Positions 50,079 to 62,947 of a DNA stretch of 64,000 nucleotides are shown here, one piece after another. The stretch's first letter is position 1; every line of letters begins with the position of its first letter. Both the position numbers and the translations under genes were made by a program. Origin of the DNA: Luidia sarsii (lineage: Eukaryota; Echinodermata; Asteroidea; Paxillosida; Luidiidae); NCBI GenBank assembly GCA_949987565.1, contig OX465102.1, forward strand, positions 16,065,812 to 16,129,811. Direction: 5' to 3'. Under the pieces are notes generated by a model. The model saw only the letters and a program-made list of their open reading frames with translations, was not told the DNA's origin and did not search any database.

Positions 50079-50935
50079 GGAGGGGTAAACTCTGTGGTAT
50101 TGGAAGGAGCATGAGTGAAGCATTCTCAGATGTCAGCCCAGAGGAAATACCAGACTTAGATGTAATGCTCTCCCCACAGTTGTCTATCTGTGCACGATAT
50201 ACATGTACATGCAGCCTCGTCGAAGGCGGTCTCTCCGGTACGGCACCGCGCAGGGATCCAGATGTACGTGTACGTGTACTGTACACGTACATGTAGTACG
50301 TGTACACGTACGTGTACGTGTAAATGTACACGTACACGTACGAGAAGTACATTCAAAGTGAGAAAGATCATGCAGTCTATATCATGGAAATTCAAGATGG
50401 GAGATAAATTGATGAATAAATACCAAACAAGGAGAATATTATGCACATCATGTGCGTAATGTATCATATTATGTCATGTATCAGAGATGTGATAGGTCAG
50501 GATGAGAAGGGGAAGAGATGGGGCAAGGACTGGGAATGAAGGGGAACAGATTTGGCAGGAGGGTTAGGGGAAGGAGTAAACAAGCAGAGTAAGGACAATC
50601 CAATCTAAGATGGCCAGGAGGAACAAAAGTGAGAAACACTGTGACTCAAAAGCATGTTCCTTCAGGCTTTACAATAAGCTTCAGGCATCTCGTGTACATG
50701 TGTACAAAATACAACTGTACAGTACATTATGATAACATAACATTTGGGTTGGATCCAATTTTCTTGTCTGGGCAGTTCTATGGGAATAGGGCTCTGGGTG
50801 GATTTCACACAAAGCCTTTTTACAATGAAATTGTACATGTACGTATATGTACATTTTTATGTAAATTGCAATAGACCATAATCACCACGTATTCTCGCAT
50901 TGTTTTTTTAGACTGAAAGTCATACTGGCAATCAT

Positions 50936-51300
50936 CAGGTTGTGCACATGTACATGTACATGTACATGTAGTACATGCATACTGCGTACCCCCAACTTTT
51001 CATTTCTGCCACAGTGAAAGAAGCGTGCATTGTACACCGGAATGTACAGTACATGTACGTAGATGTACATGTACATGTACGGTATAGGCCCCCTATTGGT
51101 TTGGTGCATTGCTCACCGCCAATCAATTGGTTTATGATGCGGTTAAATGGGTTTGATGAAATCGAACCACTGGACATTTACATGTAATTCCAGCCACCCA
51201 AGAAATACTGTCAGATCCAGTGTACACATGTACATGTACATGTACTACCGATACAGCCAAAGGCCAGTGCTAATACATGTACATGTATACATGTAGCTTG
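50936..51300. repeat. ACATGTACATGT palindromic simple-sequence cluster
   Basis: TGTACATGTACATGTACATG runs at 50942-50970, 51045-51080, 51222-51245 and 51275-51297. Further clusters at 49555-49610 and 50255-50345. The hexamer TGTACA/ACATGT is self-complementary. Confidence 0.8.
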
Positions 51301-51926
51301 TTGTTGTTGGGGTGGCTGTGACAGGAGGGGGTGGAGACGACCTTTCCAAATTCACGATAAGCTGAGATTTCCAGTCATCCTATGACCTACAAGTAGTTGG
51401 TGGTATGGTCCTTCTTGGAAAAGTCTTGAGCAGGGGTGTAATGGCTGTACATAACAACCCCAAGTGGTGCAGCACACAAAATCCATCCAAGATGGCTCCG
51501 CCGAGCTGATTATCATAAACAAATTTAATAAAGAGTCTTTGGAGGCTAATTAACTGATACATTGTAGAATAAGTGACACTTAAGAGTTAAGACAACCTGG
51601 GGGTTCACTCTTCAATTTGGTATGTAATTTGGACCATATCAGGCTTTAAATGTGGCCCTATATGGCTGTAGAAGTAGAGGGGTCCATCCCAAAATCCTTG
51701 GAGAAATTCGGCTTGGACGGCTACACATTTTGGGGATGCTTTTCTGGGGATAATTAGCAAAAAATCTAATCGGCTAAGGGCACTAATATTGAAAAGAATC
51801 TGAGAGATGAAGGTCCAAACTACAATTTTTGTTACAGCTACGAGAACTAAGAGACTTTTGGGTGAGGGATAATTGGCTTTGAAAGTGAGTGTTTTGTTCA
51901 ATGGGAGCTCGATTTAGTGTTCTGCA

Positions 51927-52091
51927 GCCGATTTCACGAAACTTCAAATGTTGCGTACGCAACATTTTGTTGCATAACTTAAGCAACATTTTGCTGTCTT
52001 TTCTAAATAGTGAACAAAAGAGCCATTGTGGCACAAGATTTATGCAACATTTGAACGTTGCGTAACTTACGCAACTTTTCTTGAAATCGGC
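51927..52091. mobile_element. Inverted-repeat element, termini GCCGATTTCA
   Basis: GCCGATTTCACGAAAC and CTTGAAATCGGC ends, inner GTTGCGTACGCAACATTTTG and related palindromes. 165 bases. Confidence 0.65.
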
Positions 52092-53223
52092 GGCAGCACG
52101 CCAAGGCCTCAGGGTGGATCAGATGGAACCTACAGTCCCACTAAATACATACACGTGTATGTAAGTTCAAAACGGGGTCACAACACAAGAGCTACATTAT
52201 GTATAGCATACTCTATATATACCGGTAGTGTATATAGGCTTTTCCATTGTTTACAAACATTGACCGGAAACTTCCCCGCATGTGCACTCTTTGGTTGGCA
52301 AGATTATCGTATTATCATAACTACATGTACGTCAGTAGGAGACACCCGGTGCTGTGTGGTATGGACCAAATTACCGAAGATCATTCCTATGTTCCAGTTT
52401 CACACTCACAGGGCACAAATTTGACATCCTGTTATATGCCAACCAACTAGACAAATTGTCAAGAGAAAGATAACAATAAACCGATGGTTAATGATTTGTA
52501 TGGGCCTCAGAATCAGGGGGAAAAAAAAAAATTCTGAATCTCTTCTGTATCGTTTACGGCACCAACAGCAACAGCAACTTACATGTAATACCACTTTCCA
52601 TCACAGAACAACATTCAGGACCAAACAAATGTACATGTAAACTTATGAGAATTGTTATCAGCGTGCCAAGGCTACATGTAGGGGAAGTTCCAGTATTTTG
52701 TATCATGGTTGTATAACAATCATACAAAGTTCCTGCCACTGCCAACCAAAATTTGCGGATGTGTTTTGTCATGTCTCTCGGCAAAAGAAAGGTCTATGGT
52801 ACGGTATCTACTAGTGTGTGGCACTGTGGCATGACCCGTTCAACTTCTCATTTCCGTGAACAAAATGCACAGTAAATGTGCTTGTAGTTGTTTTTGAAGG
52901 GCAATTGAATAAACACTGCATACGGTAATGCAACTCAATGTTTCAGTACCTTTCAAGAATTCAATGTTCATTACAGTATGTGTACTATTCTTACTTAATA
53001 TCATAAAAACTTATAAACATGCACATACTGTACTGTACAATGTACATGTACAAGGATTGGATCATATCCATGCAATACCTCCCTCATGTCAAAGGCAGAA
53101 TATTCTGTACAGTACATTGCAGGCCATTCTGGGCAGTATGCACAGGTTTGGTAAAATGCTTGTGAAATGTGAATTACATGTGCATGTGCATGTACATGTA
53201 CCGTATGTAGGTCTGCATGATCA

Positions 53224-53355
53224 AAACAACTGCATACAAAAATGTTGCAATTCCTGCTAGTGCTTACATAGGCCTATGCGGCTTTACAGTAGTACCTAAA
53301 CAAAAGATAAATGCACGGGTAGGATTGAAACTTCAGTCCCTCCACATTTCTGAGT
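53224..53355. repeat. Degenerate Penelope-family fragment
   Basis: ATACAAAAATGTTGCAA at the left and GGATTGAAACTTCAGTCC at the right correspond to the element tail and 3' end; the middle is unrelated or diverged. Confidence 0.45.
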
Positions 53356-54428
53356 GTCATAACACCTTGATTTATCAGTGCTACCAGTGCCTCAGACATT
53401 CAAATTCGATGCCAGGGGGAAAAACCCTAATTTTCCCAACTGGTTAGTCCAGAGTAGGAGTCGCCACACGCCATGAATTACCTGACCTTTTCCCTGCCTA
53501 GTGTGAGTGGATTGTGTCCGTTTTGTTTGTACACACAGACTCCCAGAGGTATAATTAAATGCATTCACTGCAGCCCTTGTAGACGATCAAAATCAAAACA
53601 AGTTTAAAAAGGAGTAAAAGGGCCAACGTTTGAGTCGCTGTACTACTTATGGTGTAGCTACAACAACAAGGTATAATCCTTCCTCCATGGCATCCGGAAA
53701 GGTATTTCCATTTTTCCCATGATTATCTGATACAGTGTGACAATCGGATATCTTATGAATGGTTTTTGGGGGGCTTCTTGGTAACCGTAGCCCATGGCAT
53801 TATGGCATTAAATAGGGCCTACATGTATGTGTAGTAAATAGTAGTAATGCCTAGGCCTACTTCTAAGTTCTTAGTTCTAGTGGCATAGTAAATAAAAGTA
53901 GGGGTATTCGACCCAAAAATGTGACCAGCTGTTAGTGTTAATTTTTGAATAGGGGCCTACAGCTGGTCGAATTCCCCTCCCGGTCGAAAATTCCTGTGGT
54001 AGTACTTTAGTTTAGTTATCACGCGAGAAAAGGATCCGGGTGAATAGCGTTTGTGGCACGGGTGACGGAAGCCGGGTCAATCATGGGTCAATATACACTG
54101 CCAATAAAAAAACAGTACGTTACTCTTTAGTTATACTAGTGTACTGTGTATTGCCCGGAGTAGTAATTGGTAGGGGGCCTTGCCTAATCCATTTTTAACG
54201 ATTTTGATATTTGATCATAATTATCGTAAGAAATATCAAAATCCTTAAAAATCAAGTAATTTTTTTTTTAGTTTTATTCCATCGCTTATAATTGAGTATA
54301 TTATTAATAATAACATACATGTACATGTAATATTATCAATAACAGTCAAGGACTGAAGTACATGTAGCGTTGCAGCACTAAAAAAGTAAAAGTAAAAATT
54401 AACTTTCCAAAATAGTTAGAGTACAGTA

Positions 54429-55235
54429 ACTTTAGCCCTTTTTTACTGAATAAAAAATGCAGTGGCTATTGTTACGGCAGCCGTAACGCAGTTTCCATAT
54501 TCTATAGTTACGGCACTCCAACTGCGCAAGCGCGAGGACATGTACCAGATCGAACCACGAAGCTAGTACTTCTGGCCCGCCGGCAATTTTTTTTTCGTGA
54601 CATGCTTTGACTTCGGAAGCGCGATGTTAGCTGGCGACGCTGCCGTCCGGCCTTCGTGCTTGATCTTGATTTGTTGCTTTTGCATGATACATTCGTCGTT
54701 ATTTGTTGTCACTGTTTGATTAAAGAAAATTACAACGTTGATTTATAGGTATAATAGTTTTATAACTTGTATAGTGGTCTTCTAAACCTCCCTAAAATTG
54801 AATGACTTCTCGTATTTTCTGCCGCCACATGCACGCACGCGAAGTCGACATCATTCATAGTACAGTGCATCGCTGACGACTTTGTTAGCCTTAGGGACAC
54901 TTTTTTTGCCGATCTCAACGTGCGAGAGCTTCTTATAATACAATTATGTTTGTAAAATACACTTTTTTTCCATTCCGATAATGACAGGGATATTGGCTCA
55001 AGACAAGCAAATTATGTGCCTCAGCCAGAGAATTTGCCATGTTTATTGTGCCTGTACTGAGCTTGAGGCAGCGCTAGCTGGACAAAATCTGTCAAGTCCT
55101 CGCGCTTGCGCAGTTGCAGTGCCGTAACTATAAAAAATGGACATTGTGTTACGGCTGCCATAACAATACTACTTACTACTAATACTAGCCACTGCGAATA
55201 AAAAAATGTTTTAAAAAGAGTAAAAGGGCTAAAGT
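54429..55235. mobile_element. Long foldback element (about 805 bp)
   Basis: Arms exceed 100 bases, from ACTTTAGCCC and CAGTGGCTATTGTTACGGCA to AACTGCGCAAGCGCGAGGAC, repeated inverted at 55080-55235. The single-copy-looking centre has no clear gene. A fragment of the arm recurs at 22699-22728. Confidence 0.7.
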
Positions 55236-55290
55236 GTAGATATTTCCGAACATTAGCGGAGCAGAGAGTCCATTATCACTCAGTCAGATC

Positions 55291-55446
55291 TAGTCCAAGT
55301 AACTTGGACCCGACAAGTCACCCTTTTTTTTGGTCAAATTTTGAAATTTTGAAATTTTGAGATTCGGGTGACTGTCATCCGAATCTCGAAATTTCAAAAT
55401 TCGATGAAAAAAAGGGTGACTTGTTGGGTCCAAGTTACTAGGACTA
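55291..55446. mobile_element. TA-flanked inverted-repeat element, copy 2
   Basis: A shorter version of the same element, nearly a pure hairpin (GTCCAAGTAACTTGGACCC to GGGTCCAAGTTACTAGGAC). Confidence 0.75.
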
Positions 55447-55614
55447 GGAGTAGGACTAAAGTCAGATCACTCACGAGTCTTTGACTTAGACTAGAGTAGA
55501 GAAGTGGCAACGCTACGCTCCATGCGCCACTGAACAGCATTTAATAACGAGGCCTCCAGAACAGGTCAACACCCCTCGCCATCACTAAAACAAAAATTTT
55601 CAATCGTAACTTAC

Positions 55615-55640
55615 AAAGACTCCCACCAAAGTGTCATAAA
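55615..55640 (-). other. Candidate non-coding first exon of the kinase (donor end)
   Basis: The minus strand reads GGTGGGAGTCTTT|GTAAGTTA, a good donor 8 kb upstream of the kinase ATG in the divergent space before MED7. No start codon is required because the kinase ATG exon has its own upstream acceptor. Based only on the donor; exon start unknown. Confidence 0.25.
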
Positions 55641-57566
55641 GTTGCCTCGGAGACTTCTCAAGAGTGACAGTACAGGATTCGCAAGTCGGATTTCCGCTCA
55701 AATTCCGTCCCGATCCGATCACCGATCACCAGGAATGACACTGACACAAGTGACAGGCACTCACCGATTGCCATGCATTCGTACTGTACCAGGAAATACT
55801 AAGTACCGGCGGTACTGTACTGCATAGCACTTCTCACTAGCATAGCAGTTAACACATTATACTTTATAGCACTAGCACTAGCAGTAGCAGTAAGCAGCAC
55901 TTTACTAATGTGTGCCATGTTGCGCGCAGTCTTTTGCGCAGATATCTAATATGCGCATGGTCCCTAGCGCAATCTTTGGACTTGTTACACGTGAACCCAC
56001 AGAGCTCTATTGGGAAACCTTACGACACAACCATGACGCCCACCTTTCCCATGCTGGGAAAAGAATTACGCATTTGTACTGGGGTAGGTTTTGTTCTGGC
56101 GATCACAGCCAATGAATAGCTCTATAAAATGGTTCGACCGACCATAGACTAGAGCAAGTGGATCGACTGACCAAATTCATTACTCTTTCTATAATTATCT
56201 ACTGCCGGACCATTTTATGCTATGCCCATATAGAGTAGGGTAGCAGAAGATTGAAGATTGCGCATGATTGACACCTTGCGCAAATTAGGAACTTGCGCAA
56301 ACTGGGAAGATTGCGCTTTGACATGCATAATATTCCAGGAAGTGACTTGAGTTGAAAGGTCTCGAGTGGGCTCGTGCCCCGATTAAGATGAAAATATTCG
56401 ATGGATAAAAAAACAACCAGACCAATAATATATTTGCATTTATTTTGATAATAAATCTTGTGCTTTTATGTTTAGTTAAACGTACCACGAAAGATATAAA
56501 ATAAATTATTATTATTACAAATAATGGAGTCGAAAATACGAGGATTATATTTTTTTTCAGAAAGGAGTCCGTTGCATTGCATTGTGATACTGGCACTGGC
56601 AGTGCAGTGGCAAATGCGAACTCAACGTCAATGGCTCGATTGTGCATGATGGAAAAGCCTATTGAGTATTGTTTTCAGTGTATCTGTGAAATAACAAACA
56701 ACTAGCTAAATTCACAATTTGAAAGAAGTCCTTAATCAACTGACGTGGTAAAACTAGTAATAGAAGGTAAAGTTCTTGTTAAGTGAGTAAATGATTTTCT
56801 ATTAAAATGAGGGCGCTATTTATGCTCTCCGGTATCAATACTCTTTGTAGTAGTTAGTACAATAGTAGTAGTATTTAGTAAGTAGGACTAGGAGGAGTAG
56901 TACTAGTAGTAGTAGTAGTAATTGTTTGCATGTTATATGTAACCAGACTTAATTTCTTATAATTATTAAAAGCAATGTGGGTCAAATCGTTGGTCTTCTT
57001 CATGGTCAAATAAACCCCATTTCGATAATCGTGGTAGAGTGCTTTTCACAAATTTCATTTTCATGTGGGAAACTTTTCAGTGTAAAAACTAAAATCTTGT
57101 CTTTAGTTTAGTTAGGGGTAAAATACCGGTACAATTTACAATACGACACAATGCCAATGGAATCCAATTCAAACCTGAGAGTGAGACAGTGAGAGAGAAC
57201 ATGGAGAGAGAGAGAGAGAGAGAGTGAGAAAAACAAACTGTTGGCAGTGTACATGACAGTTACTTGTTACAATTTATAATTACAGTTCAAACTTCAAAGT
57301 GGGAAGTTAGTGGTGACTGGTGACACAATGTAACTACGTCATAAGTCATCTCCTTTGGGTAGTATGGCTTAGCCGCTCTGAAAAGAGCCAGTAGCTCTAG
57401 AGTTACCGCCTCTTTTCAGAGCTACACTCCTTACCTTATAAAAGAAGATGGTGTCACCACAGACTTTCTACACTGCTTCCACAAAGTTCCAGCCTGCAAT
57501 ACTCTCAACTATTTTCCTATTACAGTTGGCAATGAACACTTGATTCATTTTTTTTGTCATGCACAG

Positions 57567-57608
57567 ATCCAGCTGTCCGTCAATCTTGAGAGGTCGGACG
57601 CTTGGACA
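57567..57608 (+). other. MED7: MED7 5' UTR (start of second exon)
   Basis: The tract TTTTTTTTGTCATGCACAG ends at 57566, a clear acceptor. Bases from here to the ATG at 57609 should be untranslated. The first non-coding exon was not located; it should lie between about 55.6 and 57.5 kb, facing the kinase promoter. Confidence 0.55.
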
Positions 57609-58328
57609 ATGGCCGAGTCGCAGAACGTGAGCTCCCTGCCACTGCCACCAATGCAGTATGTCAGCCACTACACGGACGAGCGGGTCCGCAGCGGCACAGC
57701 ACCCCGGCCCCCGGCGCCGTCCGCCGACAGCTACAGCATGTTCGGGGCGGCCTTCAGCCCGGACGATGTCATCATCCGCTCGCTGGAGTCGCAGAACCTG
57801 CGGCGTCTGCACCCGAAGGTTTTCGACCACCGCCGGGAGCTGCGCAAGCTCAACCACTCCATCCTGTTTAACTTCCTGGACCTCCTGGACGTGCTGGTGG
57901 CCGCGCCGGGCAGCCGCCGCCGCCAGGAGAAGGTGGACGATGTCAAGCTCCTCTTCGTCCACATGCACCACCTGGTGAACGAGTTCCGGCCGCACCAGGC
58001 CCGCGAGACGCTGCGGGTCATGATGGAGGTGCAGCGCCGCCAACGGCTGGAGACGGCCGAGCGCTTTCAGCACCACCTGGAGAAGGTGACGGAGCTCCTG
58101 CAGGGCTGCTTCGGCGGCCTGCCGGACAACATGGGCCACATCAACAGCAAGGTGGCCGCCCGGATGGAGCCCCAGGCCGCCGGTGCCGCCGAGGCCGCCA
58201 AGCCGGTGGGGGAGGCCGCCAAGCCAGCCAGCAAGATGCCGGAGGATCTTGGCGAAGAGCAGAAGGACCTGGAGGCCTCCTTCTATCACAAGGACAAGCT
58301 CATGTGCAACCTGGTGGACTCGATATGA
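57609..58328 (+). CDS. MED7: Mediator complex subunit 7
   Basis: Single-exon coding region of 239 residues; human MED7 is 233. The N-terminus [18 protein letters not shown] with its Pro-rich stretch, the [18 protein letters not shown] block, [20 protein letters not shown] and [20 protein letters not shown] then [18 protein letters not shown] are the conserved MED7 helices of the Mediator middle module (the MED7-MED21 coiled-coil hinge). Mediator joins transcription factors to RNA polymerase II in the nucleus. The C-terminus carries an Ala/Pro-rich linker and a tail ending [10 protein letters not shown]. An acceptor (CATGCACAG) at 57558-57566 shows a spliced 5' UTR. The coding region is much more GC-rich than its surroundings, so several other frames are also open. 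The ATG at 57609 is preferred to an upstream in-frame start because that one lies before the acceptor. Confidence 0.95.
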   Translation: MAESQNVSSLPLPPMQYVSHYTDERVRSGTAPRPPAPSADSYSMFGAAFSPDDVIIRSLESQNLRRLHPKVFDHRRELRKLNHSILFNFLDLLDVLVAAPGSRRRQEKVDDVKLLFVHMHHLVNEFRPHQARETLRVMMEVQRRQRLETAERFQHHLEKVTELLQGCFGGLPDNMGHINSKVAARMEPQAAGAAEAAKPVGEAAKPASKMPEDLGEEQKDLEASFYHKDKLMCNLVDSI

Positions 58329-58484
58329 AGCGTGGCAATCCAGTTATGCTGTGCATGCAAGACAGCAGTGCATTCAGGCCATTTCCACTGTCCAAATAAT
58401 CATGATTTGAATCGCGATTCAAAACCCTTTTTGTTTTTTTGCTCGCAGGCAAAACATTGCGATCAGGAAGTTCTTGGTGGGAAG

Positions 58485-60520
58485 AGTCCCCTGGATCCTA
58501 ATCCTGTTGGTAGTTGGATCCTAAACCTGTGGGTAGTTGGATCCCAATCCTGTGGGTAGTTGGATCCTAATCCTGTGGGTATTTGGATCCTAATCAAGTG
58601 GGTAGTTGGATCCTGATCCTGTGGGTAGTTGGATCCTAAACCTGTGGGTAGTTGGATCCTAAACCTGTGGGTAGTTGAATCCTAATCCTGTTGGTGGTTG
58701 GATCCCAATCCTGTGGGTAGTTGGATCCTAATCCTGTGGGTATTTGGATCCTAATCAAGTGGGTAGTTGGATCCTGATCCTGTGGGTAGTTGGATCCTAA
58801 ACCTGTGGGTAGTTGGATCCTAATCCTGTGGGTATTTGGATCCTAATCAAGTGGGTAGTTGGATCCTGATCCTGTGGGTAGTTGGATCCTAAACCTGTGG
58901 GTAGTTGGATCCTAAACCTGTGGGTAGTTGAATCCTAATCCTGTTGGTGGTTGGATCCCAATCCTGTGGGTAGTTGGATCCTAATCCTGTGGGTATTTGG
59001 ATCCTAATCAAGTGGGTAGTTGGATCCTGATCCTGTGGGTAGTTGGATCCTAAACCTGTGGGTAGTTGGATCCTAATCCTGTGGGTAGTTGGATCCTAAA
59101 CCTGTTGGTGGTTGGATCCCAATCCTGTGGGTAGTTGGATCCTAATCCTGTGGGTATTTGGATCCTAATCAAGTGGGTAGTTGGATCCTGATCCTGTGGG
59201 TAGTTGGATCCTAAACCTGTGGGTAGTTGGATCCTAATCCTGTGGGTAGTTGGATCCTAAACCTGTGGGTAGTTGAATCCTAATCCTGTGGGTGGTTGGA
59301 TCCCAATCCTGTGGGTAGTTGGATCCTAATCCTGTGGGTATTTGGATCCTAATCAAGTGGGTAGTTGGATCCTGATCCTGTGGGTAGTTGGACTTGGATC
59401 CTAAACCTGTGGGTAGTTGGATCCTAATCCTGTGGGTAGTTGGATCCTAAACCTGTGGGTACCAGTAGTTGAATCATAAACCTGTGGATAGTTGGATCCT
59501 AAACCTGTTGGTAGTTGGATCCTAAACCTGTGGGTAGTTGAATCCTAATCCTGTGGGTGGTTGGATCCCAATCCTGTGGGTAGTTGGATCCTAATCCTGT
59601 GGGTATTTGGATCCTAATCAAGTGGGTAGTTGGATCCTGATCCTGTGGGTAGTTGGACTTGGATCCTAAACCTGTGGGTAGTTGGATCCTAATCCTGTGG
59701 GTAGTTGGATCCTAAACCTGTGGGTACCAGTAGTTGAATCATAAACCTGTGGATAGTTGGATCCTAAACCTGTTGGTAGTTGGATCCTAAACCTGTGGGT
59801 AGTTGAATCCTAATCCTGTGGGTGGTTGGATCCTAATCCTGTGGGTATTTGGATCCTAAACCTGTGGGCAGTTAGGTCCTAATCCTGTGGGTAGTTGGAT
59901 CCTAAACCTGTGGGTACTGGTAGTTGAATCATAAACCTGTGGATAGTTGGATCCTACACCTGTTGGTAATTTAATCCTAAACCTGTGGGTAGTTGGATCC
60001 TAAACCTATGGGTAGTTGGATCCTAAACCTATGGGTAGTTGGATCCTAAACCTGTGGGTACCGGTAGTTGGATCCCAAACCTGTGGGTACCGGTAGTTGA
60101 ATCATAAACCTATGGGTAGTTGGATCCTAAACCTATGGGTAGTTGGATCCCAAACCTGTGGGTACCGGTAGTTGGATCCTAAACCTATGGGTAGTTGGAT
60201 CCTACACCTGTGGGTAGTTGAATCATAAACCTGTGGGTAGTTGGATCCTACACCTGTTGGTTATTTAATCCTAAACCTGTGGGTAGTTGGATCCTAAACC
60301 TATGGGTAGTTGGATCCTAAACCTATGGGTAGTTGGATCCTAAACCTGTGGGTACCGGTAGTTGGATCCTAAACCTGTGGGTAGTTGAATCATAAACCTG
60401 TGGGTAGTTGGATCCTAAACCTATGGGTAGTTGGATCCTAAACCTGTGGGTAGTTGGATCCTAAAAATGTGGGTACCGGTAGTTGGATCCTAAACCTGTG
60501 GGTGGCTGTTGGTAGACAAT
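58485..60520. repeat. 23-bp minisatellite downstream of MED7
   Basis: Unit GGTAGTTGGATCCTAAACCT then GTG, about 88 copies, many with a BamHI-type GGATCC. Variants (ATTTGGATCCTAATCAAGTG; GGTACCAGTAGTTGAATCAT) recur in blocks of four to seven units, a higher-order pattern. It starts about 155 bases after the MED7 stop and may be in the 3' UTR or just after it. Confidence 0.95.
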
Positions 60521-60875
60521 CAGGCTGTTCCCACTGGGCAAATAATCACGATCCAAAAACTGGGGCTTTTAGCAGTTGTGTTCAAATAGTGGATGTGTCC
60601 TTGATGGTAGCCTATGCAGGGAGACATAAACAAGCACGGTACTTCCTGTCAGTCAGAGCGTGAAAGATGCAGTGTTGGATTTTGTAAGAAAGTGGTGTGA
60701 TTCAGTGGAGCATTCTCGCACACATCACGTTGCAAATGAACACGATTATTCAGAAAAATGTAGTCCAAGTCGCGATTGAAATCCCACTAATAAACATGTT
60801 TATTGTGTCCACCAAAATATGGAATTTGAATTTCGATTCAAATTGAGATTCAAATAATCGTGTTTATTTGGGACA

Positions 60876-60974
60876 AAGTGATATAAAAAATGTTGCAAAC
60901 TGCTTACTGACTAAAATTACCAAAATGCAAATCATAAAATTTAGTGGGCCTGATGTTTCAATCCTATCAGGATC
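60876..60974 (-). mobile_element. Short Penelope-family insertion with 13-bp duplication
   Basis: TTTATTTGGGACA at 60863-60875 and 60975-60987 flanks tail plus inverted 3' end (TTAGTGGGCCTGATGTTTCA). Confidence 0.85.
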
Positions 60975-61479
60975 TTTATTTGGGACAGTCGAAATGGACC
61001 TATTAGCACAACATCTGCCAGAAATGCTGTTGTTCCTCAGCAAGTGGTGGTAATAATTATAGGGAGGTTTGCGGTGACACCATTTAAACTTTAAAGGGCT
61101 ACTGTTTTGTGCCGGGTTTTTGAACGTTTCAGGCGAATGAGTGAAAGAGTACTCTTTCTCCTGAGAACAAACGGAGCACACTGTTCAAAACATTGAGCGA
61201 AGCCCTCCAGTTCCACCATGCATAGCCTAACGACTCTTACATGTATTTATCAAAGTGGTGGTAGTTTGACACACACACACACAGATGTCTAGAGGGAATA
61301 CAGCTTTTTTCACTGGTTGTGTGTTTAGACAGGTTTTGGGTCATGCTCTGTATATCATGCATACACAAAATATGGCTCATCTTGCAACAAACCTGCCAGC
61401 ATACTGAGCATGGTTTCCATGAAATGGACTTAAGAAGTTCAGACATACAGTGTACATATAAAATGTGAATATAGTCTAT

Positions 61480-61976
61480 AGCCGCGTTTCCACTGGACTT
61501 ATTTTGGTTAAAGTAACCGAGACGATGGTTACTTTGACCAAAATAAGTCCAGTGGAAACGGCCCAGTCAAATTTCTCTCGGTTACTTTAACCGAGTCCAA
61601 TGGTTACTTTTATCGAGCAACCTCTGCCCAGTAAAATTGACCAGGTAAGTTTAACCGAGCCGATTAGTCCAGTGGAAACGCACCACCCGGTTAAATGCGA
61701 CTCGGTAAAAAACCACATCCGGCCTATGACGTAACACGTACATGCACTGTGCACAGCGTCTGCTTCATGTTGCGCGCCTAAATGTACACACGTACATTGT
61801 GTATCCGGCAGACACTTGACCTTCATGAGCCGTTATATTGCCAGCTCGGTTACTTTAACCATCGTCTCGGTTAAATTTGACTGACTCAAAAGTCCAAGTG
61901 GGAACGACTGTCAAATTTGACCATTAGAAATTTAACCATCGTCTCGGTTAAATTTTAGTCCAGTGGAAACGCGGCT
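61480..61976. mobile_element. Inverted-repeat element, termini AGCCGCGTTTCCACTGGACT
   Basis: About 500 bases with a 20-base terminal repeat and internal degenerate copies of GGTTAAAGTAACCGAG and GTCCAGTGGAAACG. No coding sequence. Confidence 0.7.
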
Positions 61977-62084
61977 TAAGACTAACCTCAGTGACGAATA
62001 CAATTTGATGAATGGTTATCAACTTAACAGGAATGGAGATTATGATTTGAGGAATGGTAAATGCTTCTGTCTTGCACCCCCACC

Positions 62085-62255
62085 CGGGCAAGGACTAGTT
62101 GACTAATTTTGGAAGGCCCCCATGTAAGGGCTGAATATCCCAGGTGGTAAGAGCACTGTAAGTGCACTGAGAGTATGTTAAACTCTCAATTAAGGTCCAT
62201 GCAAATTTATTTTCAAGTTGCTTAAAATTTCCCAGTCAGTTTGCCTGGACAATGA
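62085..62255 (+). repeat. tRNA-derived SINE
   Basis: GGACTAGTTGACTA head, CCCAGGTGGTAAGAGCACTG A-box region, a decayed B box, and TTTCCCAGTCAGTTTGCC end. Confidence 0.5.
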
Positions 62256-62804
62256 CAAGGTTTAATTCCAAACCTTACCATTCAAAGTTCGAGCGGACAG
62301 TGTGTTGTTAACAAGAATTTAGCTATCATTACCCACAATTGGTTAACTGCTGGTGCTGTGGTTTTATGTAAATCATGCCCAAATCCCAACTTGTACAGAA
62401 CGTCATTCGTTGACTTAGATTCAATGTACTGTTTACATGTTAAACTTCAGTGTCAAATAAAGAACAAGAATTTAAATGATGTTATCTGTGTGATATATTT
62501 ATTCTGTGTCAGTGGTTATGTAAACTATGATGTCAGAAATTTGTGATTTCACACTAGTTCCCTCTCGAAATTATGGTTGTCTCATTCCGAAATTGGAAAG
62601 GCCAACGCCAAGCTAGTTACTTTCATTCAGGAAATTTATACTTGATTTGAGTGATTAATTATAGGCCTAAGGTTTGGGAAAGCAGAGATTTTGTTCTCGT
62701 CAAGAAGTAAGAAAGAAGCTGACCATTGATTTTTTTTATTATGGGTTACCCCGGTATGTTGTTTGCTTTATTAATTGGTTTGCAATTTACATTTACTTGA
62801 TTTC

Positions 62805-62905
62805 CGGTAGTTTGTCCGTAGGTTTCCGGTATTTTTTCGGTGTTTTCCGGTATTTTTTCGGTGTTTTCCGGTGTGTTTCGGTGTTTTCCGGTGTTTTCCG
62901 GTATT
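62805..62905. repeat. CCGGT-T tandem array before the GEMIN5 promoter
   Basis: TTTTCCGGTGTTTTCCGG-type units, about nine, 45 bases upstream of the YY1-type site. Confidence 0.75.
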
Positions 62906-62947
62906 TAGTACCGCCACCGGCGGTGGGTACCAGTCTAGAACAGATTC

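Larger units (their letters stand above)
47738..57566. other. Divergent region between kinase and MED7
   Basis: No coding exon found. Contents: the 23-bp array (48716), TTAA element (49717), ACATGT clusters, elements at 51927, 54429 and 55291, and from 55.5 to 57.4 kb a stretch with few repeats that should hold both promoters. A short GA run is at 57205-57225 and a TAG run at 56880-56925. Confidence 0.5.
60521..62947. other. Intergenic region between MED7 array and GEMIN5
   Basis: Contains the Penelope insertion at 60876, a hammerhead-family relative at 61065-61205, the element at 61480, a SINE at 62085 and the CCGGT array. No exon seen. Confidence 0.55.

Noticed and set aside
57468..58289. 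A 273-codon minus-strand frame over MED7
   Set aside because: It is an antisense shadow of the GC-rich MED7 coding region; the plus-strand protein matches a known family throughout.
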